In this document: one piece after another, positions 46,168-55,101 of the stretch
Numbering within the stretch: the stretch's first letter is position 1
Layout of the letters: every line of letters starts with the position of its first letter
Source of the DNA: Paraburkholderia caffeinilytica
Lineage (GTDB): Bacteria; Pseudomonadota; Gammaproteobacteria; Burkholderiales; Burkholderiaceae
Direction: 5' to 3'
Assembly: GCF_003368325.1 (NCBI RefSeq)
Contig: NZ_CP031467.1
Coordinates: 496,001-560,000 of the forward strand
DNA length: 64,000 bases
Position numbers and translations under genes: made by a program
The notes under the pieces: generated by a model
Database searches by the model: none
Told to the model about the DNA's origin: nothing
What the model saw: only the letters and a program-made list of their open reading frames with translations

Positions 46168-47454
46168 TTGAAAACAATCATTGGTTTGCGCTGGTGGATC
46201 ATCGCGCTCGTATGTGTCGGGACGATCGTCAACTATCTGTCGCGCAACGCCCTCGGCGTGATGGCGCCGGAGTTGACGAAGCTCCTGCACATGAGCACCA
46301 AGCAGTATTCGTACGTCGTCGGCGCATTCCAGGTCGGCTACACGATCATGCAGCCGGTATGCGGGCTGATCATCGATCTGATCGGCCTGAGGCTCGGCTT
46401 TGCGCTCTTCGCCTGTCTGTGGTCGCTGACAGGCGTACTGCACGGTTTCGCCAGCGGCTGGCTCTCGCTGGCGGCCTTGCGCGGACTCATGGGATTGACG
46501 GAGGCCGTCGCCATTCCGGCAGGCATGAAGGTGGTCGCCGAGTGGTTCCCCAATCGCGAGAAATCCGTGGCGGTGGGTTACTTCAACGCGGGCACGTCGC
46601 TCGGTTCGCTGCTCGCCCCGCCGCTCGTCGTCTTCCTGTCGTTGAGATATGGCTGGCAAAGCGCGTTTGCAGTGACGGGTGCGCTCGGCTTCGTGTGGGC
46701 CGCCGCCTGGTATCTGCTGTACCGCTCGCCGGCCGATCACGCGCGCATCTCCGCGGCAGAGCGCGAGACGATCGTCAGCGGACAAACCCCGGGCACCCCG
46801 CAACGGCGCAGCATCCGCGAAGTACTCCGCACGCGCCGGTTCTGGGCAATCGCACAAGCGCGCTTCTTTGCGGAACCCGCGTGGCAAACGTTCAGCTTCT
46901 GGATCCCCCTTTACCTCGCGACGCAACGGCACATGGATCTGAAGCAAATCGCGCTGTTCGCGTGGCTGCCGTTTCTTGCCGCCGACCTCGGCGGCCTGTT
47001 CGGCGGCTACCTGTCGCCGTTCCTGATGAAGCATTTGCGGATACCGCTGATCGGGTCGCGTATCGCCGGTGTCGTGCTCGGCGCCTTCATGATGCTCGGA
47101 CCGGCATGTATCGGCCTCGTCGCCTCGCCGTATCAGGCGATCGCGCTCTTCTGCGTGGGCGGCTTCGCGCATCAGATGATCTCGGCGCTCGTCAATACCC
47201 TGGCGGCCGACGTGTTCGACCCCAGCGAAGTCGGCACCGTCGCCGGATTCGCAGGAATGTCCGCGTGGATCGGCGGCCTGGGCTTTTCGCTGCTGGTCGG
47301 CGCGCTGGCCGATTCGATCGGCTACACGCCGCTATTCGGCGCCCTTGGTGCTTTCGACCTGATCGGCGCCACGCTGCTGATCATTCTGATGCGCGGCGTC
47401 AAACGCGACGCGCGTCCGCATCAAGTCGACAACAACGCCAGCACTGCTGCGTGA
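46168..47454 (+). CDS. MFS transporter of the anion:cation symporter (hexuronate-type) family
   Basis: 428 residues with about 12 membrane segments. The start MKTIIGLRWWIIALVCVGTIVNYLSRNALGVMAPE is characteristic of ExuT/GudP-like ACS symporters (YLSRN for R-binding helix 1), and PADHARISAAERETI of their central loop. The TTG at 46168 has GGAG seven bases upstream; an ATG at 46099 lies in the presumed operator region and is less likely. It is 19 bp before the GH31 gene, so co-transcribed; substrate may be a hexuronate or a glycoside of one. Confidence 0.87.
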   Translation: MKTIIGLRWWIIALVCVGTIVNYLSRNALGVMAPELTKLLHMSTKQYSYVVGAFQVGYTIMQPVCGLIIDLIGLRLGFALFACLWSLTGVLHGFASGWLSLAALRGLMGLTEAVAIPAGMKVVAEWFPNREKSVAVGYFNAGTSLGSLLAPPLVVFLSLRYGWQSAFAVTGALGFVWAAAWYLLYRSPADHARISAAERETIVSGQTPGTPQRRSIREVLRTRRFWAIAQARFFAEPAWQTFSFWIPLYLATQRHMDLKQIALFAWLPFLAADLGGLFGGYLSPFLMKHLRIPLIGSRIAGVVLGAFMMLGPACIGLVASPYQAIALFCVGGFAHQMISALVNTLAADVFDPSEVGTVAGFAGMSAWIGGLGFSLLVGALADSIGYTPLFGALGAFDLIGATLLIILMRGVKRDARPHQVDNNASTAA

Positions 47455-47473
47455 CCCCACTCGAAGACCCATC

Positions 47474-49897
47474 ATGCGTTCACTGACGAATCTGAAGCAC
47501 CCGCCGCGTTTTTCGCTGTCGTCCCATACCGGCAGCCACATTGTTCTCACCGCGCAGGGAAACTGCCGGATCGAACTGTTCGTTCTCGCTGAAGACATCG
47601 TCCGGGTACTCGTGCTGCCGGACGGCGAAACGCACGGTCCGCGAACCTGGTCCATCGCACCGGGCGCGGACGACGTCCCGCTCGAAGGACGCGATCGCCG
47701 GGACACGAGCGGCTTCACCCCGCCGCCGTTTACGCTTTCGAGCGACGCCGGGCAGGTCGTGGTCGAAACGGCGCGCATCCGCTTGACGGTCACGCTCGAC
47801 GGCGGATTTTGCGCGTGGGACATCCTGCACGGCTCGACGTGGCATCGCGTGATGAACGATCGGAAGACGCAGGCGTATAACTTCGGCTGGTGGGACGAGC
47901 GCGCGTACCACTACATCGAGCGGCGCAAGGACGAAATGTATGTCGGCCTGGGCGAGCGCGCCGGTTCGCTGAATCGCGCGGACCAGTCCTACGAAATGCG
48001 CAATATCGACGCGATGGGTTACAGCGCGCGCACGACGGATCCGCTCTACAAGCACATCCCCTTCTACGTGACGTGGCAGCCGGAAACCTCCACGGGATTC
48101 GGCCTGTTCTACGACACGCTGGCCGACTGCCGCTTCGACATGGGCCGCGAGCTCGATAACTATCACGGGCACTACCGGCACTTTGTCGCCGAGCATGGCG
48201 ACCTCGACTATTACTTCATCGCGTCGGCGGGCACGCCCCTGCATGCGGTGCGCCGCTTTACGTGGCTGACCGGCCGTCCGGCCTGGATGCCGAAGTGGGG
48301 GCTGGGCTATTCCGGCTCGACGATGAGCTACACCGACGCGGCCGACGCGCAGCACCGGATGGGCGAATTCATCGAACGATGCAGCGAGCACGACGTGCTG
48401 TGCGATTCATTTCACCTGTCGTCGGGTTATACCTCGATCGGCGCGAAGCGCTACGTGTTCAACTGGAACCACGAGAAGTTTCCGGATATCGACGGCTTCG
48501 TGCAGAGCTATCTCGACCATGGCGTTCGCCTGTGCGCGAACATCAAGCCTTGCCTGTTGCAGGATCACCCGGCGTTCGACGAAGTGGCGCGCGCCGGCCT
48601 GCTGATCGAGTCGCGCGACGGCGATCCGGCGTGGGTGCAGTTCTGGGACGAAGTCGGCGCCTATCTGGACTTCACGAATCCCGCCACCATCGACTGGTGG
48701 AAAGCGCGCGTGAAAGACAGCCTGTTGAAACACGGTATCGCCGCGACCTGGAACGACAACAACGAATTCGAAATCTGGTCGCCCGACGCGATGGCTCGGG
48801 GCTTCGGCCAGCCGTATCCGGCGCGCGAGGCGAAGGTGCTGCAAACGCAACTGATGATGCGGGCGTCGCACGACGCGCAGCGCGAATACGCGCCGGACCG
48901 CCGGCCGTTCCTCGTGTCCCGCTCGGGCGGCGTCGGCATGCAACGCTATGTGCAGACATGGTCCGGCGACAACTTCACCTCGTGGGAAACGCTGCGCTTC
49001 AATCTGAAGATGGGACTTGGGCTCGCCATGTCCGGCGTGTCGAACAGCGGCCACGATATCGGCGGATTCTCAGGTCCTGCACCGGGCCCGGAACTGTTCG
49101 CCCGCTGGGTTGCCTTCGGCATCTTCCTGCCGCGCTTCAGCATTCATTCCTGGAACGACGACGGCACGGTCAACGAACCCTGGATGTATCCCGAAGTCAC
49201 GCCGCAAGTGGCGGCGCTGATCAAACTGCGCTACCGGCTGATTCCCTACCTGTACGAGCTGCTATGGCAATCGCACAGCGCATACGAGCCGGTACTGCGT
49301 CCGATGTTCGCGGAGTTTCCGCACGATCCGCGCTGTCTCGCCGACGGCGACGACATGATGCTGGGCTCGTCGATGCTGCTTGCGCCGGTGGTCGAGGCGG
49401 ACCAGTCGACGCGCGACGTTTATCTGCCCGCCGGTGCACGTTGGGCGTCGTACTGGAGCGGCGAGGTGTTCGAAGGCGGTCAGACGGTGAATCTGCCGGC
49501 TCCATTCGAGCGGCCGGTGATGTTGCAGCGAGAAGGCAGCGTGATTGCGCTGAACATCGCCGAACAACACTTCGGCCGTCCCGCCGACGAACGTGCGTTC
49601 ATCGCGGTGCCGCACGAGGGCACTGGGATCGCTCGCGGCAGTTGCGTCGAGGACGATGGCGAAAGCGAAGCCTGGCGCTCAGGCGCGCAAGGCCACTGGC
49701 ACTTAACGATTACAAGCGACGCAAGCGCGTTGCGAATTTCGGTTGTGCGAGAAGGCTGGGTCCAACAGCCGCAACAAGAAGTTCGACTGCTCGTGCCAAT
49801 GAGCGAAGTGCGCCCGGCCGTCTGCGTCGACGGCGCGCTGGTGGCCGACCATACCGCTGACGGCTGGCGATGCCTGACGATTTCCATCGCCCACTAA
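47474..49897 (+). CDS. Glycoside hydrolase family 31 (alpha-glycosidase)
   Basis: 807-residue GH31 enzyme with N-terminal beta-sandwich, TIM-barrel and C-terminal beta domains. The catalytic nucleophile is D428 in ATWNDNNEFEIW (GH31 WxDMNE pattern with Asn for Met), and the acid/base is D499 in WSGDNFTSWETL. The blocks HDIGGFSGPAPGPELFARW and FGIFLPRFSIHSWNDDG are seen. No signal peptide, so it should act in the cytoplasm on an imported glycoside. Which linkage (glucoside, xyloside or sulfoquinovoside) cannot be told. It sits between a permease and a porin gene. Confidence 0.9.
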   Translation: MRSLTNLKHPPRFSLSSHTGSHIVLTAQGNCRIELFVLAEDIVRVLVLPDGETHGPRTWSIAPGADDVPLEGRDRRDTSGFTPPPFTLSSDAGQVVVETARIRLTVTLDGGFCAWDILHGSTWHRVMNDRKTQAYNFGWWDERAYHYIERRKDEMYVGLGERAGSLNRADQSYEMRNIDAMGYSARTTDPLYKHIPFYVTWQPETSTGFGLFYDTLADCRFDMGRELDNYHGHYRHFVAEHGDLDYYFIASAGTPLHAVRRFTWLTGRPAWMPKWGLGYSGSTMSYTDAADAQHRMGEFIERCSEHDVLCDSFHLSSGYTSIGAKRYVFNWNHEKFPDIDGFVQSYLDHGVRLCANIKPCLLQDHPAFDEVARAGLLIESRDGDPAWVQFWDEVGAYLDFTNPATIDWWKARVKDSLLKHGIAATWNDNNEFEIWSPDAMARGFGQPYPAREAKVLQTQLMMRASHDAQREYAPDRRPFLVSRSGGVGMQRYVQTWSGDNFTSWETLRFNLKMGLGLAMSGVSNSGHDIGGFSGPAPGPELFARWVAFGIFLPRFSIHSWNDDGTVNEPWMYPEVTPQVAALIKLRYRLIPYLYELLWQSHSAYEPVLRPMFAEFPHDPRCLADGDDMMLGSSMLLAPVVEADQSTRDVYLPAGARWASYWSGEVFEGGQTVNLPAPFERPVMLQREGSVIALNIAEQHFGRPADERAFIAVPHEGTGIARGSCVEDDGESEAWRSGAQGHWHLTITSDASALRISVVREGWVQQPQQEVRLLVPMSEVRPAVCVDGALVADHTADGWRCLTISIAH

Positions 49898-49960
49898 CAC
49901 AGCATGCATCACCGACCTGACGACCCAAGAACACCTGTCCAATCCGGAGACTCGCTAGCC

Positions 49961-51148
49961 ATGAACTCATTGAAGCGCGCGCCCACTCGCGCATTCGTCC
50001 TCTCGTGCCTGCCGCTTGCGGGCATCGTGCTGTCAACCGGCGCGTCCGCGCAAAGCAGCGTGACGCTGTACGGCGTCGTGGACAACGCCTTCGCCTATGT
50101 CAGCAACCAGAAGGGGCACTCCAACTTCTACATGAGCCAGGGCAACCTGCAGGCGAGCAAGTTCGGCCTGCTCGGCGCGGAAGACATTGGCGGCGGCACG
50201 AAGGCGATTTTCAGGCTCGAAAGCGGCTTCAACTCGCTGACTGGCGCACAAAGCAGCGCGGGCTTCATTTTCAATCGACAAGCGTACGTCGGGCTCAGCA
50301 ATGACCAGTACGGGACAGTCACGCTCGGCCGTCAATACACACCCTACTTCCAGATGGTCGGCGCACTCGGGCCAACCGGCGTACTGACGGGTGCGACAGG
50401 TGCGCATCCGGGCGACCTCGATGCGCTCGACACCACGTTGCGCCTCAATAATTCGGTTACCTATCTGTCGCCGAACCTCGCCGGTTTGCAATTCAGCGCG
50501 CAGTACGGCCTGGGCGGTGTACCGGGCAGCGTGGCCAGCGGCAGTCAATTCAGCGCGGCGGCTCGCTATGACTACCGGCCGTTTGCAATCGCGGTGGGCT
50601 ATGTGAAACTGAAAGACATCGCGACGAGCCAGGCGCTCGGCACCTATGCCGTCAACTCGCCGGTGAACAGCGGCTATGCGACAGCACGCAGCGCGCAGTT
50701 GTTCGCGGCGGCGGCTCGCTACACCCATCAGGACCTGATGGTCGGCGTGAACTATTCGAACGTGCAGTACGCACCGGGCTCCGGCTCGCTGTTCACCGGC
50801 GAGGGCGTGTTCAATACGTATGGCGTGATTTCCACGTACCGGGTCACGCCGGCTGTGACGGTCGGCGCCGGTTACAGCTACACGCAGGCGAGCAAAGCGA
50901 ACGGCATCAGCGATGCGGCGCGCTATCAGCAGATCTCACTCGAGCAGACCTACAACCTTTCCACCCGCACGACGCTATATGCACTGGAGGCGTATCAGCA
51001 TGCGCGCGGCAAGACGCTGGTTGCGTCGGGCAGCACTGGCACGAGCATCACCGACGCGGTGGCTGTAGTCGGCGACTCGCAGAATACGACGCCGTCGTCG
51101 GGACCGTCGCAATTCGTCGGCATGGTGGGGTTGCGGCACGCGTTTTGA
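49961..51148 (+). CDS. Gram-negative porin (Burkholderia OpcP/OmpC type)
   Basis: 395-residue outer-membrane porin. Signal peptide ending LSTGASA before QSSVTLYGVVDNAFAYVSN, the standard mature start of these trimeric 16-strand porins; GLLGAEDIGGGTKAIFRLESGF and FNRQAYVGLSNDQYGTVTLGRQ follow, and the protein ends in the assembly signal Phe (RHAF). ATG at 49961 after GGAGA. It is 63 bp after the GH31 stop, so probably part of the same transcript and specific for the same solute. Confidence 0.92.
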   Translation: MNSLKRAPTRAFVLSCLPLAGIVLSTGASAQSSVTLYGVVDNAFAYVSNQKGHSNFYMSQGNLQASKFGLLGAEDIGGGTKAIFRLESGFNSLTGAQSSAGFIFNRQAYVGLSNDQYGTVTLGRQYTPYFQMVGALGPTGVLTGATGAHPGDLDALDTTLRLNNSVTYLSPNLAGLQFSAQYGLGGVPGSVASGSQFSAAARYDYRPFAIAVGYVKLKDIATSQALGTYAVNSPVNSGYATARSAQLFAAAARYTHQDLMVGVNYSNVQYAPGSGSLFTGEGVFNTYGVISTYRVTPAVTVGAGYSYTQASKANGISDAARYQQISLEQTYNLSTRTTLYALEAYQHARGKTLVASGSTGTSITDAVAVVGDSQNTTPSSGPSQFVGMVGLRHAF

Positions 51149-51305
51149 CGCCGATAGCAGGTTGAACGTCCTGCGCCAGATCGAAGTCGTATCGACAGCG
51201 TGTGAGGCGCCCTGCGGACACAATCAGACGCATTCAGTAAAGCCTGCCGACTAAATCAACCCGGTCAGACTCAGGCGCCTTGTCCGTCGCGCAAATTGCG
51301 AGCTG

Positions 51306-51345
51306 AAAAAACAAAACCCCGTGGAGCCCAGACTCTGCGGGGTTT
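51306..51345 (-). terminator. Leftward terminator ending the DUF4392/SelA-like operon region
   Basis: Read leftward, AAACCCCG and CGGGGTTT (51345-51338 and 51321-51314) form an 8-bp stem with a partly paired loop, followed by TGTTTTTTC. It lies 52 bp after the small gene at 51397-51594. Confidence 0.75.
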
Positions 51346-51396
51346 GCCGCCATTGCTGCTGATCTTCCTCGAAGCGATACCTCACCCGTCGCTGAT

Positions 51397-51594
51397 TCAG
51401 TTGTAGCCGAGAATGGCAGCGGATGAGACATCTGCCCGATCGCTTACGTTGCTGGCGAGCGTCGACGTCGGCGCGTGTAGCAAGGCCTTGTAGAGCGAAA
51501 TCTGCCTCGCATTGACCAGATCGATTCGGGACGTCGCGACCAATCCAGCTTCAGCCGCTTCGCGAGCCATCGCGAATTTTTGATATACGTTCAT
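51397..51594 (-). CDS. Small hypothetical protein (65 residues)
   Basis: No recognised domain. MNVYQKFAMAREAAEAGLVATSRIDLVNARQISLYKALL reads as amphipathic helices, the rest is Ser/Ala-rich. AAAGG lies about 9 bases before the ATG at 51594, and a good terminator follows. It starts 107 bp after the last DUF4392 gene in the same direction, so it may be the end of that operon. Codon use is ordinary. Confidence 0.5.
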   Translation of the reverse strand: MNVYQKFAMAREAAEAGLVATSRIDLVNARQISLYKALLHAPTSTLASNVSDRADVSSAAILGYN

Positions 51595-51701
51595 TTCGTC
51601 ACACCTTTCTCAAAACATGTGCATGTCCATTGCGATGAACACGCGGGTGGAGTCGCCCGCGCTTGCACGAGCCAACAATTGAATACTCAGGCACCAAGGC
51701 G

Positions 51702-52712
51702 CTACCTGAAAGCAGGTGCGATGATCGTCGAGATCAGTTGCACGACTGCCAGGTGCGTAGCCTCGGGTATGCCGTCGACGTTCCCGTCAATGACATTCGC
51801 CACCGAATTGATCAGGCCCACATCGACTCCCCTTCTCAACAGCGCCGCTTCGAGCTCGGGACTGTGCGCGAGCACGGGCTTGCCGAGTCGGGCTGCGAAT
51901 GCCCCAGCAATTGCATGGCAGCCCCAGTTCGAGCAGGCGGCCGTCACGAGCACATCGGCCCCCGTCACCGCGCCGATGCCGGCGCTGCCATCGGGACGTA
52001 GGTCGCCGAACTTGACGTGCTTCCGAACCGCCTCCGCAACGACGCCCATACCAATCTCGTTGCCGCCGTCACCGACGGCCACGGTAGGAACATTCTGCGC
52101 AATCGCTTCATCGAACAAAAAGTCGATTCGCGCCCGACCCATCCCATAGTCGATGCCGCGCATACTGCAATAGATGCCATCTACGTTGCGTCCCACGCGT
52201 TCAGTCGAGAAGAACAGTGCAGGTCGATAGCGGTCGATAAGCATGCTGGAGACAGCTTTGGCGCCCGCTTCATCGAGTGGAAACGGCTCGACGCATACAA
52301 CGGCGAGGCTCCCGTCGTCACGAGCAATCGTTGCCTGCTCGTACGGCAGCACCGTTAGACCTGCACTGGTCAGAATGGCGGAGGTCGTCTCGATCAGCGT
52401 CGCCTCGACGAATACGATGCACAGCGCTTTCTTCGCCAGAGACAAGGCTCTGACGATTACCGCAAGGCCTGCCGGACCGTCGTTCTCCCCGATAGTCGGT
52501 GAGATCCACGCACGCGACACCGAGCCTGTCGTCACGAACACGTTCGCTTTTTCGGGAATCGAGGCCAGTGCATCGGCAGCCGCGCCGACGAGCGACCTAC
52601 CCTGCCGTTCGCGTGCCGCGCGATAGAGGTGCTCGACGCCGCGGCCGCCGAGGTCCAGAGACACCAATGCGTCGAGACGGTCGTCGATCGCGCTGAATTT
52701 GCTGTCCGTCAT
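51702..52712 (-). CDS. D-glutamate cyclase-like (DUF4392) protein, copy 1
   Basis: 336-residue protein of the GLUCM C-terminal-like/DUF4392 family, whose characterised mitochondrial member converts D-glutamate to 5-oxo-D-proline. The diagnostic loop VGDGGNEIGMG is present, as are VFVTTGSVSRAW near the N-terminus and a Cys/Asn segment VTAACSNWGCHAI. The ATG at 52712 is used (a TTG at 52718 overlaps the upstream stop). Only 2 bp follow the SelA-like stop, so the genes are coupled. It shares about the same layout as copy 2 (54096-55088) but is clearly diverged. Confidence 0.8.
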   Translation of the reverse strand: MTDSKFSAIDDRLDALVSLDLGGRGVEHLYRAARERQGRSLVGAAADALASIPEKANVFVTTGSVSRAWISPTIGENDGPAGLAVIVRALSLAKKALCIVFVEATLIETTSAILTSAGLTVLPYEQATIARDDGSLAVVCVEPFPLDEAGAKAVSSMLIDRYRPALFFSTERVGRNVDGIYCSMRGIDYGMGRARIDFLFDEAIAQNVPTVAVGDGGNEIGMGVVAEAVRKHVKFGDLRPDGSAGIGAVTGADVLVTAACSNWGCHAIAGAFAARLGKPVLAHSPELEAALLRRGVDVGLINSVANVIDGNVDGIPEATHLAVVQLISTIIAPAFR

Positions 52713-52714
52713 GG

Positions 52715-54031
52715 TCAATGCCCCACGACGAGTTGTCGGATCGCCTCGCGGTCGCCGATCATCTTCGCCACTTTTTCGAGCGACAGCATGACCGCCACCA
52801 CTACCGCGTCAAATCCGCCGACGCGTTCCAACGCATCGAGCGTCGGCTTCAGGCGTAGCGACACGCGAGCACCCGGCTGTCCGTGCGTATTGACCGTCAG
52901 GATGCCGTAGTCTTTCAGCAGCACCATGCCCAGTGCCGAGGTCGCCTCGCACGGCACAACGACCGGCTGCGCGTGTTCGTCGCCGGCGAGTTTCAGCAGC
53001 ACGCGCAGCACCGAGTCTTCATCGATCATCGGACCAAGGTCGCTGCGCTGCACAAGTCGCCCGCCGAGTTTCGCCTCGAGAATCGCAGCGAGTTGCTGCC
53101 CCGCCGCGGACTCCTTGCGCAGATCGTCCGGCTCGTACTTCTGCAGTGAGCGCAGCACCGCGGCCACGATCGGCGCACGCGCCTCCATACCGAACTCGGC
53201 ACCCTTCGCCGCAGCCGCCGTCACCAGTTCCGCCCGCCCCACGAGAACACCCGCTCGCGGCCCGGACAGTCCAGCCTTGTCACAGTTCGTGATCGACAGA
53301 TCGGCGCCGAGCTGCAGGCTCATCTGACCACCGTGCAACACGGTGCGCAGACGCGCGCCGTACGCTTCGTCGAGGAACACTTTCGCACCGAGTGCGTGCG
53401 CGTACTGAACGACTTCCTGCGTGACATGATCCTCGAGCCGTTCGAGACTGCTGGTCACCGTCGTGATGATCACCAGCGCAGGCCGGTGCGTCTCGATGAC
53501 CTCGAGCCATTCCTTGTCGCCCTGAATTTCGTGAACGCTCACGCCGGCGATCTTTGCGCCGCGTAAGACGGATGCATGCGAGCGACCGCCGGGCGGCACT
53601 ACGGAAACGACGGGCTGACCGCTTGCCAAAGCAGTGATCGTCGCGATGATCCCGGCACTCGTGCGGTTGAAAGTCGCCACCGCATCGGTGCCGCGTCCGC
53701 CCATGTGGCCAATCGCGACCTGGCGCAATTCTTCTGCCGCCAGCCCTGGGCCGACCCACTCTTCGCAGAGCGTGCCGATATCGTCCGCGTTCACCGGGAA
53801 GTCGCGCTGGTTGCCCGTGAAAACGCCGATCGACTTCGCGCCGAGTAGTTTCACGCGCTGCGCCGCGATGACCTGGCCCTGTCGCAGCCGCAACGCCTCG
53901 TCGATACTCGATCGGATGATGGTGCCGCGCGCGAAGCCCACGGTGGGGTCGATGGGATTGCCGAAGCTGTCGGTCTTGACGGCGTGATGAACGGACGCGT
54001 CGGCGCGGCCCGTCTGCCTGACATCGCTCAT
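52715..54031 (-). CDS. SelA-like fold-type I PLP-dependent enzyme
   Basis: 438 residues resembling the L-seryl-tRNA(Sec) selenium transferase / MJ0158-like group of PLP enzymes. K252 in ITNCDKAGLSGPRAG is the likely Schiff-base lysine, with AGLSGPRAG the SelA-type loop; VFLDEAYGAR carries the PLP-ring Asp. No SelA N-terminal tRNA-binding domain is evident and no selB or selC is nearby, so a metabolic role (lyase, racemase or aldolase) is inferred. ATG at 54031; the longer frame upstream belongs to the other strand. Flanked on both sides by DUF4392 genes. Confidence 0.8.
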   Translation of the reverse strand: MSDVRQTGRADASVHHAVKTDSFGNPIDPTVGFARGTIIRSSIDEALRLRQGQVIAAQRVKLLGAKSIGVFTGNQRDFPVNADDIGTLCEEWVGPGLAAEELRQVAIGHMGGRGTDAVATFNRTSAGIIATITALASGQPVVSVVPPGGRSHASVLRGAKIAGVSVHEIQGDKEWLEVIETHRPALVIITTVTSSLERLEDHVTQEVVQYAHALGAKVFLDEAYGARLRTVLHGGQMSLQLGADLSITNCDKAGLSGPRAGVLVGRAELVTAAAAKGAEFGMEARAPIVAAVLRSLQKYEPDDLRKESAAGQQLAAILEAKLGGRLVQRSDLGPMIDEDSVLRVLLKLAGDEHAQPVVVPCEATSALGMVLLKDYGILTVNTHGQPGARVSLRLKPTLDALERVGGFDAVVVAVMLSLEKVAKMIGDREAIRQLVVGH

Positions 54032-54095
54032 GAGAGATTCCTGTGCATTGAATGAGGTGCTGCTGCGAGAGTTCAACGGGGTTGTCCCGAGTCGT

Positions 54096-55088
54096 TCATA
54101 GCGACACGGTGACGACGCTTCTAAGCAGTTCGACGAAAGCGGTATGGCCCTGCCAGTTGATGCCGTCCACCGCGACTTCGGCTCTGGAGGTGGCGCCGTC
54201 CCGTGCACCTGCGCGTACCGTCGCCGCAATGAGCTCGTGTTCGAGTTCCTGGCCATGGAGCAGATCGGGGTCGCCCAAACGCGCCGCGAGTGCCGCTGCT
54301 ACGGCGTATGCGCCCCAGTTCGACACGGACGCGCTGACAACCACGTCCGTCGCGGTGACCGTCACCACGCCAGATGCGTGACCAGCGAGCGATCTGCCGC
54401 CGAACGGATGAACCGCCGTGATGGAATCCCGCACAGCGCCGAAACCCACTTCGTTGCCACCGTCACCGATGCCGATAGTCAGCACACCGCGTTTGCGCGC
54501 CAGTTCGGCGAGCAGATACACGTGCCCGACGTCTTCGGGATTGCGGCAGTCGCCGCGGACGCCGTGAAAAAAGCCCTCGCGGTTCGGGCCATCGCGCTCG
54601 ACAAACACAACGGCAGCGGGCCGGTACTCTTCCATCAATGACTGCGCTATCTGCGTCCCCGGTTCGAGACCAAGCGGAAAGCAGACGGTCGAGACGGCAC
54701 TCCGGCCGAGTTCCGCATTGATTGTTGCAGCAACAGCCATGACCGGCGACGCATGCGCGTCTTCGGTCACCAGCACCACGCGTACATCGAACGCGAGCAC
54801 CAGTGCGCGTGCGAGCACTGCGGCGCCGACAGGACCGTCCGTCTCGCCTTGCGGCAGGTTCGGCGGCGTACCCGCGCCGGTCGCGATGAAGACGATATCG
54901 CCACAAGCAAGCGTGTCTGCCAGCTTGCCCGCCGCCAGCGAACTCAGTGGTTCGCCGTGATGGGCACGGCATACTTCGTACATCGGCACGACATAGCCGG
55001 CCGGCAGGCCACCATTGAGCGGACGGATCTCGACTGTCATCAGGCGGTCAATGCGCTCGCCGGTAATCTGATCGTTATTGGACGTCAT
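54096..55088 (-). CDS. D-glutamate cyclase-like (DUF4392) protein, copy 2
   Basis: 330 residues, same family as copy 1. The core loop is IGIGDGGNEVGFG (Val-Phe in place of the Ile-Met of copy 1), and VFIATGAGTPPNLPQGETDGPVGA and VVSASVSNWGAYAV align with the copy 1 segments. The copy 1 cysteines around SNWG are replaced by Val/Ala here. The ATG at 55088 has GAGG 8 bases upstream; an ATG at 55121 inside the permease gene is the alternative. It starts 13 bp after the permease stop. The two copies may form a heteromer. Confidence 0.8.
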   Translation of the reverse strand: MTSNNDQITGERIDRLMTVEIRPLNGGLPAGYVVPMYEVCRAHHGEPLSSLAAGKLADTLACGDIVFIATGAGTPPNLPQGETDGPVGAAVLARALVLAFDVRVVLVTEDAHASPVMAVAATINAELGRSAVSTVCFPLGLEPGTQIAQSLMEEYRPAAVVFVERDGPNREGFFHGVRGDCRNPEDVGHVYLLAELARKRGVLTIGIGDGGNEVGFGAVRDSITAVHPFGGRSLAGHASGVVTVTATDVVVSASVSNWGAYAVAAALAARLGDPDLLHGQELEHELIAATVRAGARDGATSRAEVAVDGINWQGHTAFVELLRSVVTVSL

Positions 55089-55101
55089 CGTGGAACCTCG
55101 T

